From Geomobilibacter sp964431365 (GTDB lineage: Bacteria; Desulfobacterota; Desulfuromonadia; Geobacterales; DSM-12255), in contig CAYSJJ010000009.1 of the NCBI GenBank assembly GCA_964431365.1, forward strand, positions 1 through 64,000: DNA of 64,000 nucleotides. Direction: 5' to 3'. The notes under the pieces were generated by a model. The model had not been told where the DNA came from. It saw only the letters and a program-made list of their open reading frames with translations, and did not search any database. The position numbers and the translations under genes are program-made. Of the stretch, positions 1 to 8,149 are shown in pieces; position 1 is the stretch's first letter, and each line of letters opens with the position of its first letter.

Positions 1-63
1 GTCGGGAACGTGCCGTGCGGGGCGTGTCTCTGGTGCATGGGGGTCTTCCAGTGCCTTCGCTAA
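1..63 (+). CDS. C-terminal tail of an unidentified Cys-rich protein (partial)
   Basis: Frame 1 is open from the window edge to a TAA at 61-63 and would encode 20 residues with four cysteines, three of them in CGACLWC (CX2CX2C). That spacing could bind a metal or Fe-S centre, but the fragment is too short to name a family. A palindromic repeat begins directly after the stop codon, as expected just outside a gene. It could equally be chance. Confidence 0.3.
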   Translation, partial: VGNVPCGACLWCMGVFQCLR

Positions 64-186
64 TCAGGTTGCTGAAAAACGGCCATCTCGCCGCCGTCCT
101 CGCAAGCCGCCTTGTGCGGCGAAGCTAGGCTACGCCTGCGGGGCTTACTGCGGGTGCGACGATCTGACCATTTTTGAGCAACCTGA
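64..186. repeat. 123-bp imperfect palindromic intergenic element
   Basis: The left end TCAGGTTGCTGAAAAA (64-79) is the reverse complement of the right end TTTTTGAGCAACCTGA (171-186) with one mismatch. The interior is also partly self-complementary, so the whole element could fold into one long hairpin. It carries no open reading frame of its own. It resembles the multicopy palindromic elements found between genes in Geobacter genomes, but copy number cannot be judged here. Confidence 0.7.
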
Positions 187-287
187 ATCTTGCAGCCTCC
201 GCTAAAACCCAAAAGACAGTTAAGGGCATCCGATAATTTTTTCGTCCGGTCATGGCAAATGGCGTCGGCAGTACTTATAGTATCTGC

Positions 288-1241
288 ATGACGACAGTGA
301 CCGGTCATCCCGGAACGGACGAAGACGAATGGCTGGCACTCCCCGCCGATCCCGGCAACGGCGGGTCGACCATCCTTTCCGAGAAACAGCTGCAGCTCTG
401 GGCGCTGGTCCTGGATTCACGCAAGATCCCCTACCGGATCGACCCGGCTGGCATCGGCTGGCAACTGCGGGTCCCGGCCGCTATTTTCCACGAGGCGGTC
501 TGCGAACTGCGCCAGTACGTGGAGAAGAACCGCAACTGGCCACCTCCTCGTCCTCCGGCACCTCTTCAGTACGACAATACGCTGGTGACCCTTTCGGTCC
601 TCCTGCTCCTGGCGACCTTCTACAACATCACCCAGCTCTATATCGCCCCGATCGGCGACCGTGCGTTCGCCTGGTATGCCGCCGGAACCGCCGACGCAGC
701 CAGTATCCTTGCCGGTCAGTGGTGGCGGACCGTCACCGCCCTCACCCTCCATGCCAACTGGCTGCACCTCTTCAGCAACCTCACCATCGGCGGCTTCTTC
801 ATCGTCTTCCTCTCCCGCGAACTCGGCTCGGGGCTTGCCTGGTCACTGCTCCTCGGTTCCGGGGTGCTGGGCAACGTGGCGAACGCCTACATGCAGCAGC
901 CGGATCACAGTTCGGTCGGCGCCTCCACCGCAGTATTCGGTGCCGTCGGGATCCTTGCCGCCCTCAGCGTCGTGCGGTACCGCAATTCCCTGCCCAAGCG
1001 CTGGCCGCTCCCGGTGGCCGCCGCGCTGGCGCTCCTCGGCCTGCTGGGGACGGAAGGGAAGAATACCGACCTGGGTGCGCACTTCTTCGGATTTCTGTTC
1101 GGGATCTGCTTCGGTCTGGTAACGGAGTTCGTGATCGCCAGGTGTGGCCGGCCAGGGCCGTGGCTCAACGCGGCACTGGCGTTGGCCAGTGCCGGTACCG
1201 TGGTCGCGGCCTGGTGGGCGGCGTTCGTTGTTGGGGGGTAG
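288..1241 (+). CDS. Rhomboid family intramembrane serine protease
   Basis: This is a 317-residue membrane protein. A cytoplasmic N-terminal part of about 90 residues precedes a rhomboid core of six or seven membrane segments. Rhomboid signatures visible are HANWLHLFSN in the second helix, GASTAVFGAVG with the presumed catalytic Ser213, and AHFFGFLFG with the catalytic His265. The Ser-His dyad is intact, so an active intramembrane protease is expected; no substrate can be named. Neither the ATG at 288 nor one at 252 has a clear ribosome-binding site. I chose 288 because the extra twelve residues look non-native. An intrinsic terminator follows immediately, so the gene is probably monocistronic. 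Confidence 0.85.
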   Translation: MTTVTGHPGTDEDEWLALPADPGNGGSTILSEKQLQLWALVLDSRKIPYRIDPAGIGWQLRVPAAIFHEAVCELRQYVEKNRNWPPPRPPAPLQYDNTLVTLSVLLLLATFYNITQLYIAPIGDRAFAWYAAGTADAASILAGQWWRTVTALTLHANWLHLFSNLTIGGFFIVFLSRELGSGLAWSLLLGSGVLGNVANAYMQQPDHSSVGASTAVFGAVGILAALSVVRYRNSLPKRWPLPVAAALALLGLLGTEGKNTDLGAHFFGFLFGICFGLVTEFVIARCGRPGPWLNAALALASAGTVVAAWWAAFVVGG

Positions 1242-1255
1242 ATGGAGCATGAGCA

Positions 1256-1285
1256 CCCCTCCCTTGACGGGAGGGGGCTGTTTTT
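1256..1285 (+). terminator. Intrinsic terminator after the rhomboid gene
   Basis: CCCCTCCC (1256-1263) pairs with GGGAGGGG (1269-1276) across a 5-nt loop, and a run of five T follows at 1281-1285. It lies 15 nt after the rhomboid stop and also separates that gene from the convergent thiC. Confidence 0.8.
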
Positions 1286-1296
1286 CAGCAACCTAT

Positions 1297-2604
1297 CTAC
1301 GCGGTAGCCCGCTGGCGCTCCATGGCATCGTCCATGACCTTATAGGCACAGAACTCGCCGCACATGGTGCAGGCGCCGTGATCGGCCACGCCCGATTCGG
1401 CCCGGAGCTGTCGCGCCTTGTCCGGGTCGAGGGCGAGGGCGAACTGCCCTTCCCAGTCGAGCTTCTTGCGGCACTTGGCCATGGCGATGTCCTTGTCCAT
1501 GGCACCCTTCACCCCCTTGGCGATATCGGCGGCATGGGCCGCGATGCGGGAGGCGATGACCCCGTCGCGTACGTCCTGCACGCTGGGGAGCTTCAGGTGC
1601 TCGCTGGGGGTCACGTAGCAGAGGAAGTCCGCACCGGCCGCCGCCGCAATGGCCCCGCCGATGGCGCAGGTGATGTGGTCGTAGCCGGGGGCGATATCCG
1701 TGACCAGCGGTCCGAGCACGTAGAACGGTGCACCATGGCAGAGCCGCTTCTGCAGCAGGATATTGGCCTGGATCTGGTTCAGGGGGACATGCCCCGGTCC
1801 CTCGATCATCACCTGTACGTCCGCGGCCACGGCCCGCTGGGTCAGTTCGCCGAGGAGGATCAGCTCGTGGATCTGGGCCCGGTCGGTGGCATCGGCCAGG
1901 CAGCCGGGCCGGAACCCGTCCCCCAGCGACAGGGTCATGTCGTACTCCTTGACGATCTCCAGCAGCCGGTCGAAGTGTTCGAAGAGCGGGTTCTCCTTGT
2001 TGTTGTAGGCCATCCACTCAACGGTGAAGGCGCCGCCGCGGGAGACCACGTCCATCAGCCGTCCCTCGTTCTTCATCCGCTCCACCGTGCTCCGGGTCAC
2101 CCCGCAGTGGACGGTGATGAAGTCTACCCCGTCCTCGGCGTGCTTGATGATGCCGGCAAAGATGTCGTCCACGGTCATGTCGACGATGGCCTTCTTCTTG
2201 GTCCGGACCGCGTCCAGCGCTGCCTGGTAGAGTGGGACGCTGCCGATGCAGGCGCTGGTCTCGGCGATGATGGCCCGGCGGATCTCGTCCACTGGCCCGC
2301 CGGTGGAGAGGTCCATGATGGCGTCGGCGCCGTGCTTCACGGCAACGCGGGCCTTTTCCAGCTCCTTGGCGATGTCGGTGTCGTCGGCCGAGGTGCCGAT
2401 GTTGGCGTTCACCTTGGTCCTGAGGCCGGTGCCGACGGCCAGGGGGGTGCCATTGGCGTGCTTCACGTTGTGGCAGATGATGATGCTGCCGCCGGCGATC
2501 CCGTCACGGATGAATTCCGGCGTTACCCCTTCGGCAAGGGCGGCCTGCGTCATTTTGTCGGTGATGATTCCCTTGCGGGCGTATTCGAGCTGGGTTGTCG
2601 CCAT
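1297..2604 (-). CDS. thiC: Phosphomethylpyrimidine synthase ThiC
   Basis: A 435-residue protein of the short ThiC form. ThiC is a radical-SAM enzyme that rearranges 5-aminoimidazole ribotide into hydroxymethylpyrimidine phosphate, the pyrimidine half of thiamin. The C-terminal cluster motif is CTMCGEFC (C412, C415, C419; CX2CX3C), one residue tighter than the CX2CX4C of long-form enzymes. A clear AGGAG lies upstream of the ATG. It follows thiED by 63 nt on the same strand, so both are probably one TPP-controlled transcript. The main alternative is the paralogue BzaF (5-hydroxybenzimidazole synthase), but the riboswitch-thiED context favours ThiC. Confidence 0.95.
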   Translation of the reverse strand: MATTQLEYARKGIITDKMTQAALAEGVTPEFIRDGIAGGSIIICHNVKHANGTPLAVGTGLRTKVNANIGTSADDTDIAKELEKARVAVKHGADAIMDLSTGGPVDEIRRAIIAETSACIGSVPLYQAALDAVRTKKKAIVDMTVDDIFAGIIKHAEDGVDFITVHCGVTRSTVERMKNEGRLMDVVSRGGAFTVEWMAYNNKENPLFEHFDRLLEIVKEYDMTLSLGDGFRPGCLADATDRAQIHELILLGELTQRAVAADVQVMIEGPGHVPLNQIQANILLQKRLCHGAPFYVLGPLVTDIAPGYDHITCAIGGAIAAAAGADFLCYVTPSEHLKLPSVQDVRDGVIASRIAAHAADIAKGVKGAMDKDIAMAKCRKKLDWEGQFALALDPDKARQLRAESGVADHGACTMCGEFCAYKVMDDAMERQRATA

Positions 2605-2667
2605 GTACGTCTCCTGAAAAAAATTAGTGGTTGAGTGATTGAGTGTCTGCGCGTGGAGAGACGGGCG

Positions 2668-4107
2668 TTACCAATTCCACACGTGCCGTGCAGCTTCAAA
2701 ATGATTCACCGGTCCGTGCCCTTTACCCAGGGGGCGGGCCAGGCGGATGGCCGCGGTGATGAACTCCTTTGCCCTGGTGATCGCCGTGGGGAGCGGCTCA
2801 CCCTGTGCCAGAAAGGTGGCGATGGCCGATGCCAGGGTACAGCCGGTGCCGTGGGTGTTGGTCGACTCCAGACGCTGCACGGCGAAACGACGGAACTCCC
2901 GGCCGTCAAAGAGGAGGTCTGCAGAGTCGGCTCCGGCCAGGTGTCCCCCCTTGATCAAGACGTTTCTGACCCCCATGGCAGCTATTGACCGTGCTGCCGC
3001 CTTCATTCCCTCCTCGTCCTCGATGGCCAGGCCGGTCAACGCCTCTGCCTCCGGGATGTTGGGGGTGAGGAGGTAGGTGCGGGGGAGGAGTTCCGCTTTC
3101 AGGGTCGCCACGGCGTCTTTGTCGATCAGGCTCGCACCCCCCTTGGCGATCATGACCGGGTCGACTACCGTCAGCAGCCTGGGGAAGGGGGCAAGGCCGC
3201 TGGCGACCGCCGCGATGATCTCGGCGGAAAAGAGCATGCCGGTCTTCACCACGTCCACCGGGATATCGCCGAGCACCGCGGTGAGCTGTTCGGCTACGAA
3301 GGCGGGCGGGACGCCGTGGATGGCGGTGACCCCCAGGGTGTTCTGGGCGGTGAGGGCGGTGATGACCGACGCGCCGTAGGAGCCGAGCAGGGTGACGCTC
3401 TTCAGGTCGGCCTGGATGCCGGCCCCGCCGCCGGAATCGCTGCCGGCCACGGTCAGGACGCTCCCGCGGGGAAACTCCATCCGCCGGTTGAAGAGGAGCG
3501 CCAGCTCGGCGGCAGCCAGGGCCGGGTCCGGGCTCCCCAGGACGGCCGAAATGACCGCCAGGCAATCGGCGCCGCCGTCGATGACCGCTACGGCGTTGTC
3601 GCGGTCGATGCCGCCGATGGCGACCACCGGGATGGAGACGCGGGCCTTTACTGCCGCTACCGCCGCCGGTCCGGCCAGGTGCTCGATATCCTTGCTCCCG
3701 GAACGGTACATGGCCCCCAGGCCGATGTAGTCCGCACCGGCTGCCTCGGCGGCCAGCGCCTCCTCCAGGTTGTGGGTGGAGACCCCGATGAACCTTCCCG
3801 GTCCCAGGAGTTCGCGGGCCGCCCGCGGGTCGCCGTCTTCCTGGCCCAGGTGGACGCCGTCGGCATCCAGACGGCGGGCCAGTTCCAGGTCGTCGTTGAC
3901 GATGAACGGGATGCCCTGCTGGCGACAGAGACGGGCCAGGGCGGTGCCGAGGGTCAGCCGCTCCTCCGGGGAGTGGGACTTGGAACGGAACTGGAGGAGG
4001 CGCGCGCCGCCGCTGATGGCCGCCGCGACCCGTTCCATCAGCCGGTCACCGTGGTCGGTGACGAGGTAGAGGCCCCGCAGGGGGTATGTCGGTTTCTGTA
4101 TGTTCAT
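2668..4107 (-). CDS. thiED: Bifunctional thiamine-phosphate synthase / HMP(-P) kinase (ThiE-ThiD fusion)
   Basis: A 479-residue fusion. Residues ~12-205 are a ThiE TIM barrel (YLVTD, VNDDLELARRLDADGVHLGQ, YIGLGAMY), which joins HMP-PP to thiazole phosphate. Residues ~215-479 are a ThiD ribokinase-fold domain (LTVAGSDSGGGAGIQADLKS at its start and a THGTGCTLASA anion-hole motif near the end), which phosphorylates HMP and HMP-P. The fusion makes and consumes HMP-PP in one polypeptide. The ATG sits only six bases after the T-run of a terminator hairpin and has no Shine-Dalgarno; no better in-frame start was found. Confidence 0.95.
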   Translation of the reverse strand: MNIQKPTYPLRGLYLVTDHGDRLMERVAAAISGGARLLQFRSKSHSPEERLTLGTALARLCRQQGIPFIVNDDLELARRLDADGVHLGQEDGDPRAARELLGPGRFIGVSTHNLEEALAAEAAGADYIGLGAMYRSGSKDIEHLAGPAAVAAVKARVSIPVVAIGGIDRDNAVAVIDGGADCLAVISAVLGSPDPALAAAELALLFNRRMEFPRGSVLTVAGSDSGGGAGIQADLKSVTLLGSYGASVITALTAQNTLGVTAIHGVPPAFVAEQLTAVLGDIPVDVVKTGMLFSAEIIAAVASGLAPFPRLLTVVDPVMIAKGGASLIDKDAVATLKAELLPRTYLLTPNIPEAEALTGLAIEDEEGMKAAARSIAAMGVRNVLIKGGHLAGADSADLLFDGREFRRFAVQRLESTNTHGTGCTLASAIATFLAQGEPLPTAITRAKEFITAAIRLARPLGKGHGPVNHFEAARHVWNW

Positions 4108-4112
4108 GGCAC

Positions 4113-4140
4113 AAAAAAAGCCGCGATTGGTGGTCGCGGC
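4113..4140 (-). terminator. Attenuator terminator in the thiED leader
   Basis: On the minus strand GCCGCGA (4140-4134) pairs with TCGCGGC (4126-4120) across a 7-nt loop and is followed by seven T (4119-4113). It sits between the TPP aptamer and the thiED start codon, so TPP probably controls the operon by transcription termination. Confidence 0.85.
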
Positions 4141-4177
4141 TTCCAGAAATAGACGAACGGTGGAGGTTTTCTGGCCG

Positions 4178-4282
4178 CTTCCCTACGCCGGGATTAACCG
4201 GATCAGGTTCAAAGGGTTTGAGGCCGTGACCTCATCTCAGTTCTTGCGAACTCCCCCAGCTGGCATATGCAGGAAGGAAGGC
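4178..4282 (-). promoter_or_regulatory. TPP riboswitch (THI element)
   Basis: The minus strand carries the conserved TPP aptamer blocks: CTGAGATGAGGTCACGGCCT, then ACCCTTTGAACCTGATCC, then GGTTAATCCCGGCGTAGGGA, closed by a pyrimidine-rich 5' arm (CTTCCTTCC) facing the 3' GGGAAG. These are the pyrimidine-sensing and pyrophosphate-sensing helices of the THI box. The downstream terminator makes it an OFF switch for thiED-thiC. A TTGACT at 4302-4307 (read on the minus strand) could be the -35 element of its promoter; the -10 is unclear. Confidence 0.95.
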
Positions 4283-4334
4283 TAGACCATAATCGCCGGA
4301 TAGTCAATGTTTTTTCCGACGGTTACCCCTACGT

Positions 4335-5468
4335 TCAGGCAGGAATGACTTCCATGATGGCCCGTACAATCCTGTCGAGGTCACTCACGGTGAGGTCATT
4401 GTAAAAGGGGAGGCGGACAAGCCGGTCACTGACCGATTCGGTGACCGGGCAGTCACCGCGATTCCCCCCGAAGGTAATCCCCATCGGAGATGAGTGGAGG
4501 GGGAGATAGTGGAAGACGCTCAGGATGCCGCGCTTCTTGAGGCCGGCAATCAGGCGTTGCCGTGACTCAAACGACGGCATGACGAGGTAGAAAAGATGAT
4601 ATGCCTGCGAGCAGTGGGACGGAATGCAGGGGAGACTGGCCCCGCACCTCTTCGCCCACTCTGCAAGGTGGGCCGCATAGTGCTCCCAGATCATCCTCCG
4701 TTTGTTTTGAATGGCCTCCCGACCCTCCAATTGGGCCAGCAGGAAGGCGGCCAGCAGGTCCGACGGGAGATAGCTGGAGCCAAGGTCCACCCAGGTGTAC
4801 TTGTCCACCTGGCCGCGGAAGAAACGACTCCGGTCCGTCCCCTTCTCCCGGATGATTTCGGCCCTTTCGACGTAAGCGGTGTCGTTGATGAGCAACGCCC
4901 CACCTTCCCCGCAATGGAGGTTTTTGGTTTCATGGAAACTCTGGGTGGCAAGGGCGCCGAAGGTGCCGAGGTGCTTCCCCTTGTAGCGGCCGAACAGTCC
5001 GTGGGCATTATCCTCTACCACGGTTATGCCGTGCCGATCGGCCAGCGTCATGATTGCGTCCATCTCGCACCCCACGCCGCCGTAATGAACCGGTATGATG
5101 GCTTTGGTTCGAGTGGTTATGAGCCCGGGAAGTAGAGATTCGTCCATGTTGAGGGTGTCGGGGCGGATGTCGCAGAAAACGGGTTTTGCGCCCCGCAGGG
5201 CGAAGGCATTCACCGTGGAGACGAAGGTGAACGAGGGGACGATCACCTCGTCTCCCGGTTTGATATCCAGAAGGATGGCGGCCATCTCCAGGGCATGGGT
5301 GCAGGAGGTGGTGAGGAGTGCCTGTTCAACTCCCAACGTGTTCTTGAACAATGCATGACATCGTTTCGTGAACGCGCCGTCACCGGATATCTGGCCATTG
5401 GCGACCGCTTCGGCCATGTAGGTGTGTTCCCGGCCGGTGAGATGGGGCTTGTTAAAGGGGATGTTCAC
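4335..5468 (-). CDS. wecE: dTDP-4-amino-4,6-dideoxygalactose transaminase (WecE/RffA-like)
   Basis: A 377-residue DegT/DnrJ/EryC1/StrS aminotransferase, full length for the family. The PLP-binding Lys182 lies in FHETKNLHCGEGG, matching the WecE signature; VEDNAHG holds the PLP-contacting Asp. WecE converts dTDP-4-keto-6-deoxyglucose to dTDP-4-amino-4,6-dideoxygalactose. An acetyltransferase with WecD-like sequence is encoded two genes upstream in the same operon, so the pathway probably ends in dTDP-Fuc4NAc. The start is GTG, with an AGGA about 10 nt upstream. It is the last gene of a four-gene minus-strand operon. Confidence 0.9.
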   Translation of the reverse strand: MNIPFNKPHLTGREHTYMAEAVANGQISGDGAFTKRCHALFKNTLGVEQALLTTSCTHALEMAAILLDIKPGDEVIVPSFTFVSTVNAFALRGAKPVFCDIRPDTLNMDESLLPGLITTRTKAIIPVHYGGVGCEMDAIMTLADRHGITVVEDNAHGLFGRYKGKHLGTFGALATQSFHETKNLHCGEGGALLINDTAYVERAEIIREKGTDRSRFFRGQVDKYTWVDLGSSYLPSDLLAAFLLAQLEGREAIQNKRRMIWEHYAAHLAEWAKRCGASLPCIPSHCSQAYHLFYLVMPSFESRQRLIAGLKKRGILSVFHYLPLHSSPMGITFGGNRGDCPVTESVSDRLVRLPFYNDLTVSDLDRIVRAIMEVIPA

Positions 5469-5506
5469 TCTTGGGATTCCTCATATATGACGAATTAGAT
5501 CAGCCA

Positions 5507-7282
5507 TCAGGCGGGTGATGCTGAGGTGTCGGACATCGGCACGCCGTGAATCCTGAAAAATATCCAGCCAAAGTTTCCCCGTACGCCGCGACTGTCATAA
5601 ACGGTTTCCAACTGGAAGGTCTTCCCCGGGAATTCAGAGGCATACCGCATACCAAGATGGGCGAGAAAAAATTCGGAGAATTGCTCAAAATTATCGAGAG
5701 GTGATTGCCAGAAACAGAAAACTACTTTGCCGTTGTCAATCATGCGCGGCACAGCGTGATTTCTGTCTATGAATCCGTTTTCCCGCAAAAATGTGTTGTA
5801 TGGCGGAGAGGCTATGAGCCAGCCACCGGGAAAGTTGATGAACGGAGCCATGTCCCGGTATTCCTTGAGCGGATTGGCTGACTCTGAGTTAAAAGAGATA
5901 TTCGAGACGTTGGCATTGACGAAGATTGTATCCGGTCCGCTGATTTTTTGAACAAGCGGTATTGTTTGTTCAGTAAAATTCTTTATTTGTTTCGATGTTG
6001 ATCTGTTGTCTTCGTATGTCCGGTAATTGTAAAACGTGAGGTAAAGCACCGCAGCACAGAAAAAGCCGTAAATGCAAGTCTGGAGAAAGCCACCGGTTGT
6101 CTGCCTGTTGTTGTAATAAGGTCTTAAAGCAATGCCAAGTAACAGCAAATAGGAGAATACCGGTATTGCAATTCTCGGAGGGAAACGCATTGCGGTCATT
6201 GATACAATGATGGATAGAGTAATAACCGTTAAAAATAATTGAAGATAATAGATCTTACCTTTTATTCTTACTCCTCCAAATGTCCCTGCAATGAGCTGAA
6301 CGGTACATAGCAAAATTATAATCAGGCTAAAGGCATTGTTTTTTATGGTATCAACAGCGTACGAAAAAGAAATCAAGCCCAATATATTGTTGCTGTTTTT
6401 TGTAATGAAGGATGAAAAGGTGTTTTTATTATAAATTTTGGCATCGTGAAACCACCAGTCTCCGGCCAGCATATAATCGAAAATGGTCCAGCCGGTATTC
6501 TTCATCGCTTCCATTGTTTGTGCGTTCGGTTCCGCAAGATGGGTGTCTACCAGTTGGCTCCTGACCTTGTTGAATTCCGAAAACGACCGGTACTCTGCAC
6601 TGTCTCTCTGCATCGAGGTGCAGCCGAGAGTGAGGAGCAGCGTGACCATCAGGGGCGCCAGCGTTGCGAAGAGCCTCTTTTTTGAAAAATAAATGAAAAA
6701 AGATGGAACGGCCGGCAGGCTGAACAGCAGGGCGAATAGAAGAATATCGGGTCTGATGAGAAAGCTGATGCCCAACAGGCAACCGACAAAAACATCTGAG
6801 ATACTGTCTGGCTTCCTCGTGAGGTTTGCCAGGGAAATGTGCGATATTGCGGTGAGCCAGAGGAAAAGGCTGACCCCGGCGAAATTGAGCTGGCAAACGA
6901 GGTAGCTGTAGAAACCGAGGAAGGCAACGATGTACGAAATTTTGGTAACTACTGAGTTTCCGGTTGAAAAGATGGTGCGGAGTCCGATGGTGCATCCAAC
7001 TAAGAGACAACTGTAGAGAAACAGACTGTACCAGGGGATGAAGTTGGCAATCTTATAAAGCTGGTAGAGGAGAGAGCTGAGCGGGAGAGACAGAAATACG
7101 GCGTCAGCGGTTGCCTTGAGACCCTGCTGGCCTGACAGCATCTTGATCATGGACATATCGTCATTGGTTTCAAACTGGCAGTTGCCAAACGCCAGTAAAA
7201 GAGTTGTGACCACCAAGGCGACAAGTAGAGGGAGGAAGGCGCTTAATCGTCCGGTTTCGTAACTGTCAGGGATAGAGCTCAT
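5507..7282 (-). CDS. Polytopic membrane protein, possible GT-C glycosyltransferase
   Basis: A 591-residue protein with roughly ten or more hydrophobic segments over residues 10-420 and a soluble C-terminal part of about 170 residues. Near the first membrane segment is FETNDD, an acidic loop of the kind found in GT-C enzymes that use lipid-linked sugars. No family can be assigned with confidence. Base composition is clearly AT-richer than the flanking genes, suggesting separate acquisition. It lies between the WecD-like and WecE-like genes, so a role in transferring or polymerising the Fuc4NAc-containing glycan is likely but inferred. Confidence 0.6.
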   Translation of the reverse strand: MSSIPDSYETGRLSAFLPLLVALVVTTLLLAFGNCQFETNDDMSMIKMLSGQQGLKATADAVFLSLPLSSLLYQLYKIANFIPWYSLFLYSCLLVGCTIGLRTIFSTGNSVVTKISYIVAFLGFYSYLVCQLNFAGVSLFLWLTAISHISLANLTRKPDSISDVFVGCLLGISFLIRPDILLFALLFSLPAVPSFFIYFSKKRLFATLAPLMVTLLLTLGCTSMQRDSAEYRSFSEFNKVRSQLVDTHLAEPNAQTMEAMKNTGWTIFDYMLAGDWWFHDAKIYNKNTFSSFITKNSNNILGLISFSYAVDTIKNNAFSLIIILLCTVQLIAGTFGGVRIKGKIYYLQLFLTVITLSIIVSMTAMRFPPRIAIPVFSYLLLLGIALRPYYNNRQTTGGFLQTCIYGFFCAAVLYLTFYNYRTYEDNRSTSKQIKNFTEQTIPLVQKISGPDTIFVNANVSNISFNSESANPLKEYRDMAPFINFPGGWLIASPPYNTFLRENGFIDRNHAVPRMIDNGKVVFCFWQSPLDNFEQFSEFFLAHLGMRYASEFPGKTFQLETVYDSRGVRGNFGWIFFRIHGVPMSDTSASPA

Positions 7283-7350
7283 ATATTCGTTCCATTAAAG
7301 TCGATTTCGGCAATATTTCTGAGACCATTATGACAGCATAAATGTAAGGA

Positions 7351-8133
7351 CTATTCTGTTGAGCTTTTCCATAAGTGGAAAATGGCCGTGGGGTCTTTGA
7401 ATTTGAAGCCAAGCCGGACGTAGAGGTTGAGGACGGGAATGTTGTTGGTGGATATCTGGGTGCGGGCCTGCGTTACTCCTTCCGTCAGCATGGCGCCGAG
7501 CACTCCCAGCCAAAGGTAATCTCCCAGGCCGCTTGCCGCATAGGTCCGGGCAAAACCCGCCAGAAGCAGGTGCTCTTTTTGTCGCGCCATGAACCCGATA
7601 ATTTCGTTGCGAAGCATCAGGACATGGAATGTGACGCCTGCCGTGAAAAGATCGTCCACCCAGTAGACATAGCGCCTGTCCGCAAGGCCGGAGGGGCACT
7701 GCGGGTCGACGTGGAAACGGTCACTCACAAAGGATTCAGCGGCGATACGTTTGACAGCGGCACGCGTGTCGAAATCATCAGGAGCCATCAGTAACAGGGA
7801 CAGCTCGTCTGTATCGAATCGCTTTGGTACAAAGGCCTGGGGCGTGGCGAGGAATTCTTTCAGTACCGCATTCCTGGAAAGAACTGAATGAGGGACGAGA
7901 CTGGTTTCCACGAACGAGAAACCGCTGTTTCCGAGTACTGGAACTGCGGCCAGATGTTCCCTGGTGACCTTTGCCTGAGCGAAAATCTTGTTGTGCTGTT
8001 TTGCCTTTTCCGTGAGAGAGTGCGTAAGTTGTGTGTGGTCAGGGGCATGCAGGAATTCTTCAACCAAGGCATAAGAGGCCATGGACAGGTTTCTGGATTC
8101 GTAGTCGAGGGGGACCAAGCAGTCATCGATCAC
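7351..8133 (-). CDS. GNAT acetyltransferase, WecD-like (dTDP-fucosamine N-acetyltransferase candidate)
   Basis: A 260-residue protein with a GNAT fold in its C-terminal half. It contains SFVSDRFHVDP and YVYWVDDLF, which resemble the SRF..Y..W segment of WecD/RffC, and ends with NIPVLNLYVRLGFK, the typical last GNAT beta-alpha unit. WecD acetylates the 4-amino group of dTDP-Fuc4N, the product of WecE, which this operon also encodes. The start is GTG, supported by AAGGAG six bases upstream. It follows the glycosyltransferase gene by 16 nt. Assignment rests on context plus moderate similarity. Confidence 0.7.
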   Translation of the reverse strand: MIDDCLVPLDYESRNLSMASYALVEEFLHAPDHTQLTHSLTEKAKQHNKIFAQAKVTREHLAAVPVLGNSGFSFVETSLVPHSVLSRNAVLKEFLATPQAFVPKRFDTDELSLLLMAPDDFDTRAAVKRIAAESFVSDRFHVDPQCPSGLADRRYVYWVDDLFTAGVTFHVLMLRNEIIGFMARQKEHLLLAGFARTYAASGLGDYLWLGVLGAMLTEGVTQARTQISTNNIPVLNLYVRLGFKFKDPTAIFHLWKSSTE

Positions 8134-8149
8134 ATGTAACTCCTTAGCG

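Noticed and set aside
1144..2634. Long open frame on the plus strand opposite thiC (496 codons)
   Set aside because: It is the antisense shadow of thiC and the rhomboid gene end, caused by GC-rich third positions; the thiC frame has clear family motifs.
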